Assembly: GCA_028583415.1 (NCBI GenBank)
Contig: CM053272.1
Span: 48,154,685 to 48,218,684 of the forward strand
DNA: 64,000 nucleotides
Origin: Protea cynaroides
Taxonomy: Eukaryota > Streptophyta > Magnoliopsida > Proteales > Proteaceae
Direction of reading: 5' to 3'
Shown here: in pieces, positions 12,789 through 25,768 of the stretch
How the letters are laid out: each line of letters starts with the position of its first letter
How positions within the stretch are numbered: the stretch's first letter is position 1
The notes under the pieces: model-generated
The model's input: only the letters and a program-made list of their open reading frames with translations
What the model was told of the DNA's origin: nothing
Databases searched by the model: none
Position numbers and translations under genes: made by a program

Positions 12789-15045
12789 TCCGATTGATTA
12801 TATTATCTTATTAGCTACTTTATCTTTGAAGTTGGAAAGTTTCAGCTTTGTATAGATTAACCTGAGGTAAAAGGAACCAAGTCCTTTGCAATAAAAGTAG
12901 GAACGTTCAAGGGCTATTAATCCAGGTTTAGACCTTAGATTTAAAAGGATACCTCTCTACATAAGGAGACAGATATTGCAGTCTTCGAAGCCCCCACCAC
13001 CTGCCCTTTTTTATCAAAATAAAGATTTTGCGTTACTTTTGATGAACCATATTGCAAGTTTCACCACCTTGACAACATGATAATCCCATTTATGATGCTT
13101 TACCTTTTTTTTTTTTTTTTTTTTTTTTAAGATGGGGATAAAATATATTAAAAAAATAGAAAAAAAGATTTCAGGATTTATGTCTGACCATTGTCAGACG
13201 AATACAAAGAACACATGCATAAAAAATTCCCACCTTCAACAATGACAATGGGAAAACCAAGCACCACAAAGAAAGATAAATTAAGTAAACCAGAATACAG
13301 GCCTAGGGTGCCTTTACCCTACCCTATACCCTAACCTTCAATTGTAATGTAAATGGGCTGGACCCATATCAAGGATTGGTGAGATTTAAATGAGTCCACG
13401 TGCAACCATAGGCAAGCCTGATGTGTTTCTAATTTGGGCCTGAACTACATGACCTATAGGCCATGAATATTCCTCCACTTAAACTGTATTTAACAAGTAC
13501 CCCCACTTATGGGTCCCACCAATCAGTGGGTATAAGATAAATGCAGCACTTAAAATAGGAAGGGAATACCTGAAAATATACCCCCAACTACATCTTTTTG
13601 CATGCAACTTGATGTACTATGGTCTAGGTTGGTGGTGAGATTGGATTATCCTCACTTCCTAACATTCTCCATTTAAAAAAATAAAAAAAAAATCCTAAAT
13701 CCATTGATTCGGTAGGAACTGTTTTCCTTCGCTTTATAATTCAATAATTAACACCAATAATATTATATTATTATTATACTATTATTAGTAAGATAAAAGT
13801 TTATTTCCACATAGGAAGTCCTCCCCTCCCTATGTACTATGCACATAGTTTACATACCCATGTGTCAAAATTTAGAGCCCAATTTGTATTCCCATGTAAT
13901 TATATTTTTATTTGTATTTTCAGTTATTCATTTGTTTTCAACTATTTTTATATATCTTTATATTTTTGCAAAATTTTCAAATTTTATTTTACAAAATGAT
14001 GAATCCCACTTGGACCTTATATTATTTCCAACGGATAATAATAATAACAATAATAATAATAAGTTTGAATTAGATTTTAATCTACTAGAGAATAGTGAAC
14101 AGTGATAAATTTCATGAGTGGTGAGGGAGATGCTGCGACTTTCATGATTATTAAGAGATCTCAGGTTCCAATATTTTTTAATATATATAAAACTATTTTC
14201 AACAATTGAGACAGCCAAATGGATGGATGAATTTAGAAAAAGGTTCGAGATACAATGCACCAGAATATCACAAAATTCACAAGCACAATTCAAGCTGTGT
14301 TTATAGAATTGGAAAAATAAAATAAAATAAAATAAACAAAAATATTCCTTAAGAGCATTGAATGTTTCCCCCACATTTGGTATAAGTATCTGTTCTTTTT
14401 TTATTTTTTATTTTTTTCTTCAAAGAGAAAAAGTAAGGACATGATTTGTTGTTGACAATTAGAGGCTAGAGGAGTCAAAATTCTTTAATTTCTCTTTGGT
14501 TTCTTTCTAAGGATGATATGGAGATTTTATTGATCATGATGGGAAATTATTCAACTTGAATATGATATTTTTAGAATATTTAATCTTTATCGCATCTAGA
14601 CCTCTTGTCAATTATATATTGATTTTTAATTATATTCAACTAATTTATATTAAAATACACTTTTCTAGAATCATTGGATTGGAATATTTTCTCTCTTTGG
14701 GATTGTATCAAGTTGAATGGTGGGAAGAAAAAGATGAAGGCTTTCATTGGTCGTTGACCAAAAACACATATAATAAGTATACTAAAATAATATTAAAAAA
14801 TAAAAAGTAAAAGAGAATGTAATGGCTGTTGTAGAAAAGAAAGAATTTAATGACTTCTCTAGAAAAGAAAGAATTTAATGACTTTGTAAGACAGGAAGCT
14901 GATTTGGTCGTTGATGGTTTTGGTTTCACGTAGCCATCAATTATTGCCTTTGCATCTATCTATCTATTTATCAATCTTCATGTATATATCATGCAATATC
15001 TTTTTTCTTTTTTTTTTTGTTGACTTAGTGATCCTATCCTATACA
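12789..15045. other. Intergenic region, no gene seen
   Basis: Contains a T24 run (13105-13128), an ATT/AAT-rich stretch (13755-13795), an AAT trinucleotide run (14036-14062) and a 28-bp tandem duplication (14832-14887). None of the open frames, including one of 138 codons on the minus strand, resembles a protein family. Confidence 0.6.
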
Positions 15046-15052
15046 GGTTCAG

Positions 15053-15199
15053 CCATGGATGTAGTTCACATTATCAGATATTGGTATCGGTTAGGTGTCG
15101 GTTTTGTATCGACCCTTATTGGTTAAGTATCGATCCTTATACCGATGCAATAAAGCCATATCGATTATAGTTGATATGATACCGATACCTCAAACCATG
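15053..15199. mobile_element. CCATGG-ended MITE, copy 1, with 7-bp target duplication
   Basis: Begins CCATGGATGTAG and ends CTCAAACCATG, with inverted GGTATCGG/CCGATACC motifs inside each end. It is flanked by exact GGTTCAG repeats at 15046-15052 and 15200-15206. It is 147 bp with no ORF. Related copies lie at 39569-39898 and near 59158. Confidence 0.65.
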
Positions 15200-15322
15200 G
15201 GTTCAGTAAGAACGATATTAAAGTTCATCTTGGCTTCTATTAACTGGAGAATTTCATACTATTACAAAGAGGGTAACACGATGGCGGATTCTCTAACAAA
15301 AATAGGTGTCTTTACAATCTAA
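15200..15322 (+). pseudogene. Short LINE RNase H remnant
   Basis: The frame reads INWRISYYYKEGNTMADSLTKIG. EGNTMADSLTKIG is the typical C-terminal signature of the RVT_3 RNase H of plant LINEs. The fragment follows the CCATGG MITE directly and is followed by a G11 run at 15340-15350. It is too short to assign further. Confidence 0.45.
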
Positions 15323-16602
15323 AATCAAAGGAAGAGGGAGGGGGGGGGGGTAATGGAGGAGTGTGATGATTTGTGAAAAACTTAGGCACCGCACATCAAT
15401 TGGAGAAAGAAAATATTAAAAAAACACAAGTTATAATTTGAGAGTAGGCAATTAAAAGAGGCACAAGGTTACTTAACTAGTCTTTAATCGGATATCAATT
15501 TAAGCAAGTGATCTATCTCTATTGGTTTTCTAATCAATAACATGAACAACCGGTTAATATATCATCTAAAATCGTGACCTGATCGTTTATTAAATGGTTT
15601 GTCCGATTTCAATCTTTTTCTATCGGTTTGGATTGGTTTAAACCAGTGTTGGTTAGGGATGGAAAGAGAAAATAATAAAAATCCATGTGAGAGTAGTAAA
15701 CTACAAGAATGGCATAGGAAACTTTTTCCCATGGCCTTGATTGTTTAGTTGGAAAATTTTCAGATTTTCTTTAAAATATATTTCATTGCTTTTAACATTA
15801 ATGTTTTATTATTATCTTATTATTATTGTATTTTCTTTTCTTAAGTTCCAAACATAACGTTAAAAAAGTAAGCAGACTATATGAGCCAATTGAAGGTCCA
15901 AACTACAATCATTGAAGGTTACTAGTCACAGTCTGTCGGTGTGTGGCTTTAGCCGTAGACATTGTGATCCTTGTATGTACCCTATGTACGACAAGATGCT
16001 TTGCACCTCAGGTAAGGTAAGATAGACGGGTGGGACCCATTTATATTATTCCATTATGCTTCAAGCTTCTCTGGTTCACAACAATTGGGTTTCCCCACTT
16101 TAGCTATCAACTCATAAAAAGACAGGAATTTTACAGATCAAACACTGTTCAGAATCTACATCGATCAAAGGTAGCAACCCCATCCCCTGGATGATTGATG
16201 CCAGACAAAGAATCTTCACACGCGTATACATACATAGATATTATCAAAAGGAGACCTGCAAATTTAATTGTCAATGAAGAACTTTGTTACAAAGAGATAT
16301 GGAGATGATTATGCAAACAGTATGCATGATGGATTCCTTGATATATAGCAAAAATAATACATACATTCATGGGTTTTCTTATTATAAACCTATTGATTTA
16401 TACAGAAATAGAACACAATATGCAATAGGAAATCGCTGACACATTTGTTAATTGAAGATTGTATTCTGTCGTGTATATAGTAGCTTTGATTCAAGTCTTT
16501 TACAATCCTGAAGAATTTCTTTCGACTTCAGTGAGAATGGAAGCAAAGAGAAAAAAAAAAGCAATTAAGGTTGTAGGACTTTGAACTAGTATATATAATA
16601 CT
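15323..16602. other. Intergenic region, no gene seen
   Basis: AT-rich sequence without supported coding potential. A GTGGGACCC motif occurs near 16030. Confidence 0.5.
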
Positions 16603-16945
16603 TATTAGAAATAGTCTCACATTGCTAATAAGATTAAAACTTTGGGTCCTTATATATGGAGAATCCCTCTACCTACTAGTTCGAATTTTAACTTAACATG
16701 GTGTCAGAGGTCCAGGTTCCCTCTCATAGGAACCAAAAAAAAAAAAAAATGACAGTCAGCGAAAAAAGGACATCAGTTACCCAAAAAAAGGAACCAGTCA
16801 CCCCAAAAGAGCACCATCCAATGGTGGAGCCGCATGTGAAAAGGAATATTAGGAATAGTTATACATTGCTAATGAGATTAGAATCTTGTATCCTTATATA
16901 TCGAGAATTTCTCCACTTACTAGTTCAAACTTTTGAAATATAATT
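16603..16945 (+). mobile_element. TRIM-like miniature LTR retroelement
   Basis: Two direct repeats of about 96 bp, 16603-16698 and 16847-16942, share TATTAG-AATAGT, CATTGCTAAT-AGATTA, TCCTTATATAT-GAGAAT and ACTAGTTC. The left copy ends in TTAACA and is followed at once by TGGTGTCAGAGG, a primer-binding site resembling the initiator-Met tRNA complement. The right copy is preceded by a purine stretch (GTGAAAAGGAA). The internal part is only about 148 bp and encodes nothing. This layout is that of a terminal-repeat retrotransposon in miniature. The copies are diverged, and no target duplication was found. Confidence 0.6.
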
Positions 16946-19900
16946 TTTGTTATTATTATTTTTTTTTGTAAGAACAAAAACTTTATAATAGTATCACAAA
17001 CCCTAAACTATTCCTACAACTTAATACTATTCTCTATTATTGTTGTTCTTAAATGCGTGACAAGATTCACAACTAAAAAAATGAGAATTTTATTATTTCC
17101 ACAAAATGTTTGATAGGAACCTAACAAGACCCTCGATTAATTCTGCTGGGCGCACCTCAAAATAAAGCCTAGGGCCAAGCTGGTGAGCAGCCGATGATGC
17201 TGATGAGATGCCCCATGCCATATGGAGCGATCAAGGTTGGACCTCTACTGCCTTAACTTTGTGCCACAGGTTAGCCGGCAAGCTTTCCAAATATTGTTCT
17301 CCCACAACCCACATGTCAACTCCACTTTCTTACATTCTTCCTTTACAATTTATACGTGGGGTCCCATCTCCAACCCTTTTTAAGTTGGTTTCACACACAT
17401 AGAAGAGAGAGAGAGAGAAAGTAGAGAGAGAAAGAAGGGAGAGAAAATTATAATAAAAACATATAGTGGGGTGACACTTCTCTACTTTTTCAAACGTATT
17501 CATCATGCATGACCCCATATGAATGAAATCCCATCTCACAATTAGTCTAGAAAGAGTCTAAAGTGGGGTCACCTAAGAGTTTTTACTTTTAGAAAGTCGG
17601 TGTGTTGATGATGATGCTCTTATGAAATCAATGTGGAATATTTATGGTATTTTGGTATATCATTCTCGCAAGACTTTTCTTCTAATGATTCCTTTCTTCA
17701 ATAATTAATATACCTTCATCATATCTCATATTAATTCCATATTAATAAAACTTTCTGATTCCCTTTTGTGTTCATATTATTAGTTTTTTAATCAAAAAAT
17801 AAAGTTGAATTTTTGTACCAATCTAATGGATCATATCATATCATGAGAGTCTCTTACCTTTTTTTATGATGGAAACATCTCTTCTATAAGATAAAAGTTC
17901 CTCAGTTTCCTTAATTTGGACGGATGGTATGGAGATGAACCAAGAAATTTATAAAAAAAGGGCGAGAAAGGTAAAACTGATAAGAAAGAGGAGAGAGAGG
18001 GAGAGAGAGAGAGAGAGGAGCAACAATGACATCAAAAGATGGTCGGCTGGCTGTCCATAATCATTCAACCTTATCTCCAACCTCTCATCCATAATCATTC
18101 CCCACGGAATCGAATGCCCATCATACCAAATCATTTGTGGGGTCCATGTGCCTAACTTTTTGCCCATCTTATTTACAAGTTTCCATCCTACGTGTACTTT
18201 CATCCACTCAACACGTGTCCACATTAATATTCCTAATCATCTCTCCAAAGAGAGTGAGTTAGGGAGGATATCACCATTTCATAATTTCTAATTATTTCCC
18301 ACTGTTTCAAAGTCAAATGTCTATCTATTTCCTTTTAGTTTGATGCTTGTCGACAAAGATTAGGATAATCCTTCCTTAAAGTGCAATTAAAAATATTTTT
18401 TTTATGGCTTCAGATCCAAAATCTATTAAACAATAGTGTTGTTTCATCTATACTTTTTCCCTTCACCAGATCAAACCTATGGTAGGTGCACATTGTGGGA
18501 CGAGTGTAGTGTTCTTCTAGGTTCCATCCAAACACATGCATGAATTGAATGCATAGATCGTGATACACAATAATTTTTTAATGACTGATATTAATATTCT
18601 TAATTTCTTAAAAAATAATATAAAAGAGGGTTTTCCGCAATGTCAGTGTAAGAAAACGTCCTATTGTCATGTTAATGGTAATGAGATTTATATGGTATGG
18701 AGGAGAGAGAAATGCATAATATAAAACGAAAAGGAAGAGATCCCAACACTCATGTTATGGGAATTTTTTTTTTTTCTTATAATCTTATTGTAAAAACTAA
18801 ACATGATCATTGTTTCCAACTGTTTTAAGAAATTAGGTAAGGTCAAAGAAAGAGGTATGGTGGGTTATGTATGACTTATGGTTATAGAATGGCAATGATT
18901 GCCAAGATCAGGGGTAGGAAGATCAAATCAAATGTGTCATTATTGGCTGCAACTACCATCATCATTTTTTTCAAGAGGAGGATATGTGTGTTGAAATGTT
19001 ATTATTATTATTTTTTTTTTGGTAAAATTGAAATGTTATTCCTTATGTATATTTGAATAGGGAGGAAAATATTTAGGCATGTTTGCATCGAAAGTAAACC
19101 ATTATGCGTGCCTTGTGATTTTTTTTGCCCCATGGAATGGTGATGTGGAAATTTTGATTGTTGAATGTTTAGAAAATGAAGTTGATTTATCATATATCAA
19201 ATTTATGTTTTTAACCATTGAATCTTGATCAACTACGGAATATTTAAATCCAACAAGAAATGACCTTATCCTAAAATTCTGGTCGATCAGAGTTGGGGTT
19301 TTCAAGAAATTATAGTTAATTTAAAAAATGCTGCAACTATATGGAACTTGAAGCTGGGAAGAAGAAGCTTCACTTCGGCTAGTTTAGATCTATCTTTTCA
19401 ACCGTTGAATCTTCAACTACCAAATTTTTGAAGCCCAAAAAAAAAAGACCTTACTGTCCTTCAAAGATATTGCTGCATGGAACTTGTCGGTGTTGGAATC
19501 CAAGCTCTGCTTCAGTGGTGGGACGTCAGGATGGGACCTAGCCTACAAACAACAAGAGAAAGACGAGCAGAAGAGCAACCAAACTCAGGGTCCAAGGATA
19601 CACTCAGATACTTCAGTCAAATCCTAATAGTTAACAGTAAAAGGGGTTGAACAGTAGAAAGAGAGTCATGACTAGTAAGGCATGTTGTAACCTTTGGTAA
19701 GTGATCCCATTTATAGGGTTGACGTAGGTCCACGCCTGCCTTTTTGCCTGTTTTCTAGAAATGCTTCTGTACATTATAACCTCAAGGCCTCGAAGATGCG
19801 AGATAGATCGTATTGTCCCATGCGAGTATGATTAGGACGGAGTTGCCTCTAAGTGGGGAGATACGTATGTGCACCACGTGTAAAGCCGTTGATTGGCTGA

Positions 19901-21300
19901 TGGCATTTATGCACATTTGAACTCGAACCTGTAAGAAGAAATTTCAATTCGATCGGCCAGCTCATCGCTACATTTACAACCATTAAATCTCCAATCGACC
20001 AAAGTATTTTTAAAGTCTAACAAGAAATAACCTTACCTTGAAATTTTCAAATCGATTGACATTCACATTTGCAAATGCAAAAAAAATAAAAAAAAATAAA
20101 AAATCGAACTTTCAAAAACACTGCAACCGTCTTTAAGCTACCTCAGTTTTGTAATTTTATCAGATTAGTCAATTTGATACTCTCTGATCCATAACCTGCC
20201 CGATCCTCAAAATATATCTATAATGAGTATTAGATCTCGACGATTTCAATCGATCCAATCAATTTTATATCGATTACTAAAACCATGATCACATGACAAT
20301 AGTCGAAGATAGTACTATTTTACTTTTGGGTGAGGGCATCCCCAGACCAACTCCCATCTAATAATGGTGATACTTTATATTGTTAATTATAGGTGAGCTA
20401 CAGAACCCAATAGCGTAGGGGACAAAACATTATTGAATGATGGATGCTTAGTACATGAATGAGGCAATATGTTCAAAACACTCGACATCAGCTTTCTACT
20501 TAAGCAATCAATCATCCTGATTCTTATTTATTTTAAATATAATGTGGCATTATTATTACCCTTTGAAACTTACATAGTGTCTTCTACCTACTTTCCCTTC
20601 TTATCATTTTTTTACAAACAACAAGTTGAACATAAACATCATCAACCAATAAATCCTTAATCCTCTATTGTGCACATCTCTCTCTAACCCTTTTTTCCTA
20701 ACCCTTTTTTCCTAAAAAGAAAAAAAATTGTTGAGTCACGTTGCAGTTATCATTATTGTCAACACATTGTGTCAGTTATGTAATATACAGAACATTAAGT
20801 CACATATAACAGTGGATTCATGGTCATGTTTGGAAGTGTGTAACAACGATCTGTAGTGATGTGGAAAAATCGATATTGAGTTGATAGGGTTTACGATGTT
20901 ATGACTGAGTTGATCAGGTCTGGTCGATAAATTGACTAGGAGTATACACAGAAAATGAAAACTCCAAACATGTCCTTTAGCAAGTTTGTTCCCCCTCAAA
21001 TCGATTCACATGAAATATCTTATGAAAAATAACTAACCCTTTAATCATGACCACACATATGGCATATAACCTTTACATCAAATCGCATGACAACCCTACA
21101 AACCATGAATGCTGCATGATCCAAAATGACACTATTGAGAGCAAATAGTAAAAGTTAAGATAAAAAAAAAAAGATAAAAAAAAGTAGCTTCATAGAATAA
21201 ACAATAAATGAACACCTAAAGATAGAGGATTTTTGTTAATTAGCTTAATATAGTAAAATGACAAGACAAGTCATTCTCTTGATTTGTTGTGTGTATACGC
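16946..21300. other. Intergenic region upstream of the HD-Zip gene
   Basis: About 4.3 kb without a supported gene. It has GA-rich stretches (17402-17450 and 17988-18018), GTGGGGTCC-type motifs near 17347 and 18136, and AT-rich sequence. Around 19480-19970 a stretch of more balanced composition looks like decayed repeat. I could not assign it. Confidence 0.5.
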
Positions 21301-21327
21301 ACTTCCATGTGAATCCACGTATTCATC

Positions 21328-21389
21328 TATATATCATCAAATACTCCACACCAAATTACACATAAGCGAGAGAGAGAGAGAGAGAGAGA
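21328..21389 (+). promoter_or_regulatory. HAT22: Putative core promoter and GA-rich leader of the HD-Zip gene
   Basis: CTATATATC at 21328-21336 is a plausible TATA box. It is followed by a GA dinucleotide run at 21368-21389, common in plant 5' leaders, and lies about 290 bp upstream of the start codon at 21621. The position of the transcription start is inferred. Confidence 0.35.
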
Positions 21390-21620
21390 TAATACAAGTG
21401 GGGTTCTCATGGTCAACCTATGTAGAGAGAGAGAGACATATGGAGATTTTCATAATTATTCATGTCAGATTCGTTCCCCTACTCATCCATCTCTTTGATT
21501 AATAATCATAGCCACCCACCCACCTACACTCCAAGTCTTCTTCCTCTTCTTCTTGTTAGTTTTTGTGCAATAAGAATTGTTCCTGCAATTCCTTCAACAC
21601 ATTTCATACAATTTCACAAA

Positions 21621-22638
21621 ATGGGTTTTGATGATCTTTGTAATACAGGCCTTGAACTGGGTTTGGGATGTGAAGGGAATAACATCACCAAATCCGATCA
21701 CCAACAAAACCAGAAACCATCTCTGAAAACCCGATCCACAACCAGCAGTCTTGAACCATCACTGACTTTGGCCTTATCAGATGACAACAAGTATCAAGCT
21801 GTGGAGGCAGCAGCCAAAATTGATGTGAACAAAGCGTGTCAAGAGTCAATTGATCCATGCCAACAAGCTTCTCCTCATAGTGGGGTTTCATCCTTCTCTA
21901 ACGCTAGCATCAAGAGAGAGAGAATCGACCCTGTAAATGAAGAGATGGAGGTTGAAAGGGTTTCTTCCAGAGCTAGTGATGAAGATGAGGAAGGCAGTGC
22001 TAGAAAGAAACTTAGACTCACCAAAGAACAATCGGCCCTCTTGGAGGACAGTTTTAGAGAACACAGCACTCTCAATCCTGTAAGTACTTCTTGATAGATC
22101 GATCTCTTTCTTTTTTTTCTTCAATGGGTTTGTTCTTAATGATGGATAGAATTTTGATCAGAAGCAAAAACAAGCTTTGGCTAAGCAATTGAATCTGAGG
22201 CCTAGACAAGTGGAAGTATGGTTCCAAAATCGGAGAGCCAGGTTTGTTGTTTAGTTTGCTTACATTATTGTGATTGATTTATCTTTGATTCACACACAGG
22301 TGATTCATGAATCATGATTGAGATTAATTTTATTGCTATGTAATAGGACCAAACTGAAACAGACAGAAGTAGATTGTGAGTTCTTGAAGAAGTGCTGTGA
22401 GACATTAACAGAAGAAAACAGAAAGTTACAGAAGGAGGTTCAAGAACTGAAAGCATTGAAACTAACGCCACCACTTTACATGCAACTTCCGGCAGCTACC
22501 CTCACCATGTGTCCTTCCTGCGAGAGAATCGGTGGTATTGGTGGAGGAGATGGATCTTCTAAAGCAAAACCTTTTGCAATGGCACCTAAGACTCACTTCT
22601 GCAACCCTTTCAGTACCCATCCATCTGCAGCTTGCTAA
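21621..22638 (+). CDS. HAT22: HD-Zip class II homeobox-leucine zipper transcription factor, HAT22/HAT9-like
   Basis: Exons 21621-22079, 22150-22241 and 22347-22638 (stop TAA), GT-AG introns of 70 and 105 bp, 843 bp, 280 aa. Seen: N-terminal MGFDDLCNTGLELGLG with an LxLxL repression (EAR-type) motif at 11-16 and a second, SLTLAL, at 47-52; an acidic stretch near 117-125; the homeodomain from about 127 to 183 with RKKLRLTKEQSALLEDSF and the recognition helix VEVWFQNRRA; a leucine zipper at about 185-225; and the class II CPSCE redox motif at 239-243. The end, NPFSTHPSAAC, matches the HAT22/HAT9 subgroup. The family binds CAAT(C/G)ATTG-type sites as dimers in the nucleus and mostly represses, with roles in shade and hormone responses. 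The in-frame ATG at 21462 is rejected as start because the family begins MG(L/F)DD. The neighbouring KNOX gene is convergent, about 9 kb away. Confidence 0.95.
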
Positions 22639-23265
22639 CTGAAACAACAAATTCACAATTCCCTCTGTTTTTGGTTCAGGGCTTTGTATGGTATGTAATT
22701 AATTTGTATCTTGTAGGAATAGGAAGTAATTAAAATAGATGAGCAGTAGAAACTAGTTTACAGACTCTTCCATCTTCTCCACCTTTCTTCTTTTTCTCTC
22801 TCTTACTCTTCTTCTTTCTCTCTCTTTGTAAATGAAACGAAATTGAAAAAGACGTAATTTTTATTTGAGATGTCTTATTTACTGTGATTATATTTCAATA
22901 TTATGATCAAAGAAATCAAAGAAAAACCATGAACCCAAGAGGCGTGTGAGACAAGAAAGGAATTGAGAGATTGGGGAGAGCTCTGAAACCTATCGGTCAT
23001 GTCCCCACGTCATGTTTCCCCTCTCTCTCTCTCTCTCTCTCTCATGGGTCGGGTCGAAATGGGGTTTGGGGTTAGAACATGGAGAAAAGATAAGTTAAAA
23101 TGGAAAAAAGAAGAACCAGCAAGAAATGACGGTAGAGGATGGAGAATGACCAACCACTGAAATTAACTAAGTCGGAATTGGAATTTTGCTTACCCAAATC
23201 AAGAAAGCAACGAATTGGGTTGATGGATCGGGTTAAACCTAAACCTTTTTTTTGAAACATGATAT

Positions 23266-23266
<1 letters not shown>

Positions 23267-23305
<39 letters not shown>
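23267..23305. repeat. (GA)n microsatellite
   Basis: An uninterrupted GA dinucleotide run of about 39 bp. It explains the serine/leucine-rich open frame across it. Confidence 0.95.
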
Positions 23306-23308
<3 letters not shown>

Positions 23309-24347
23309 CCGTAGTCCTGAATTCATGGTGGAGGTGACCTCATTGAAGGCGAAAATGATGGGAGGGAGAAGGCAGCAGAAAGTTAAAGAGCATAAATAAA
23401 GGGGGAAACTTCCTGGAAAGTACCTGAAAGGTATCCTCCTCGAAATCACCATCATCAATCTGCTCTTCCCACTCCTTTCACTTCTCCTTTAGCTAGTCCT
23501 CTACCAGTAGATGCAAATCACCAATTAATACCACCGGCACACATAATTTATTAAGGGTTTTGTCTCATATAGTCTTTGGTGGATGCATGAGCTATGACTT
23601 TTTTTTATTTATTTTTTTTTTCAAAATTTATTCATAAGAAGGAGAAGGACATATGATGGAAAGAGTCAGACATTGCTCGTGGATCCATGGATCAGAATTT
23701 GATCAAATTGTTTTTTCCATAGAAACAAGACCCACCTGAGAGTCAGCAATAATGTTTACTTACCTTAGAATATAAATGAAATAATAAGACTTAAGGGTTC
23801 ATAAACAAAATATCCTCAATACCAGGTTTGAGGGACAAGGGTGAATTTGCATGCGACCCAATGAGATAATTGACTAGTTCCTTGTAGTTAAATTTCACGA
23901 TCAAACGTTGCTAGCTGGGAAACCATTAGTCTGGGTTGATTATTCTAATCACGACAAATGTATCATAGACTACTGTTGACTGAATGTGGTAAGAGACTTG
24001 CCTTACAGTCCAACTTAAAATAAGTACATTGTCATGGGCACTAAATAGAATGATCAGAAAGCGTGCGTGAGAACATTAGAACCACTGGATATGTGAGTCA
24101 CCATTACAGACCAAAAGAATATGCGTAAAAAGATCCTCCCCAATTGTCCAGTCCCTTCAGTCGTGATTCAATTACAAAATGAGTTCACCTATATTGATAT
24201 ATGTATCAAATGAACTTCAGCTATTAGATCACGTACGTTTGAAATCCCTTTGACAAGAGAAGATCCAATCTTAAGTGGTTTCCATGATCACCCCACAACA
24301 TGGACAAGTGCATCGACAAAAAAAAAATTTAATAAAAAAAAAATAAA

Positions 24348-24382
<35 letters not shown>

Positions 24383-24854
24383 AACCGATTCCCCACACTC
24401 GTGCAATCTGAGATTCTCAATATTTATTTGCTTAAATAGAAAATCTCAGATTCTCACGTAATAAATCCTGATTAAGTTACTATTATTATGGAAACACCAC
24501 GAGGACACGTGTTTGACAGTGCTTACAATGTCGGCTTGTCTGTTCCCCGATGGAGACCAAGCAGAGACACGATTAAATTAAAATAAACAATTTTAAGTAA
24601 CTTTGCTTAAACCCTAAGATTTCTCATTCAAAATCAATTTATTATTACAACGTAAACAATGGGGTGTTTCAACTTTAAACTTTGAATATGGTCGTGGGGA
24701 TATTTAATTTAATATTATTACATAAAACAATGGTCATGGCTCCTCTCTTTACTCACGAACTACTTTGTCACTCCAAAATGACTTTTCCATTTTTATTTAT
24801 TAAACATATCATTGGTTATCATTCATCATACAACCACGATTAGATTTATACTTT

Positions 24855-24855
<1 letters not shown>

Positions 24856-24888
<33 letters not shown>
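24856..24888. repeat. Poly-T tract
   Basis: Homopolymer of about 33 T. No adjacent retroelement body was recognised. Confidence 0.9.
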
Positions 24889-24892
<4 letters not shown>

Positions 24893-25727
24893 CACCAACA
24901 TGATTGGTGGGTGGATCCCACGTCTTCATGCACTCGATCTATACGAACCGTGTCTCATGCTCTCCCGTGTTCTCATTGGGTCGGCATGAGATTTGTAGTA
25001 AATATAACAAAAGAGAGAGAGATACATGATTCATACGGCAAAAATTGTAAAACTGATGTAACTCGTTAAATCAAGTTCTTTAATTTATCCCATACTAAAT
25101 TAATATGTAAATATGAAACGTATCTTTGTTTTTGTCTATTTTCTAAATGGTGGCCTCGTGGGTGTCTTTATCCATCCCTATAAATAACAAGCCTTGATGA
25201 GAATCAGCCCAATAATGCAGGCGGATGCCAATTTATGGAAGCTTCGTGGAACATATCCTTCTACATTTAGCCTTGTAATATCTTATAGTAGAACTGATGC
25301 TCATGCGTTTCCAAGATTCGTCTTCCACACATGACCTAACAAATCTCTACTCATCATCTCTTGTCTTTATATACATGTATAAATAGATCCAATCTTTTAT
25401 TTCAATTTTTTATTTCATTTTGGGTAATAAATTCATAATATCTTCTTCTTCTTTTTTCAGTTTTCAAAGCAAAATAGTTATTTCATTAAATTTTTTTCTT
25501 TCATTTTTTTTCACTGTGTTTTGACTGCAATGAAAATAAAAAGGAAGGGAAGAATTTTTTCCAAATTTTAAAATAAATTTTTTGTAATCATTACATTATG
25601 ATTATGTAATTAATTCAAATCATTTCATATTTATTTATTAACTTTAACTTTACAACATCCAACCCCTTATAATTCAAAAGTAAAATAGAAAGAAATTACA
25701 TCTAAAACTTTAACTTTACTAGCTATG

Positions 25728-25731
<4 letters not shown>

Positions 25732-25765
<34 letters not shown>
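25732..25765. repeat. (CT)n microsatellite
   Basis: Nearly perfect CT dinucleotide run of about 34 bp. Confidence 0.95.

Positions 25766-25768
<3 letters not shown>

Noticed and set aside
13316..13343. Telomere-like CCCTA/CCCTAA string
   Set aside because: Only two or three degenerate units, too few and irregular for an interstitial telomere repeat.
13958..14374. 138-codon open frame on the minus strand
   Set aside because: Leucine run comes from an AAT repeat, and the remainder is low-complexity Phe/Asn/Ser-rich sequence without a domain.
21462..21620. N-terminal extension of the HD-Zip frame from an upstream ATG
   Set aside because: The family start MG(L/F)DD...LGLG is at 21621. The extension is leader-like and Ser/Pro/His-rich.
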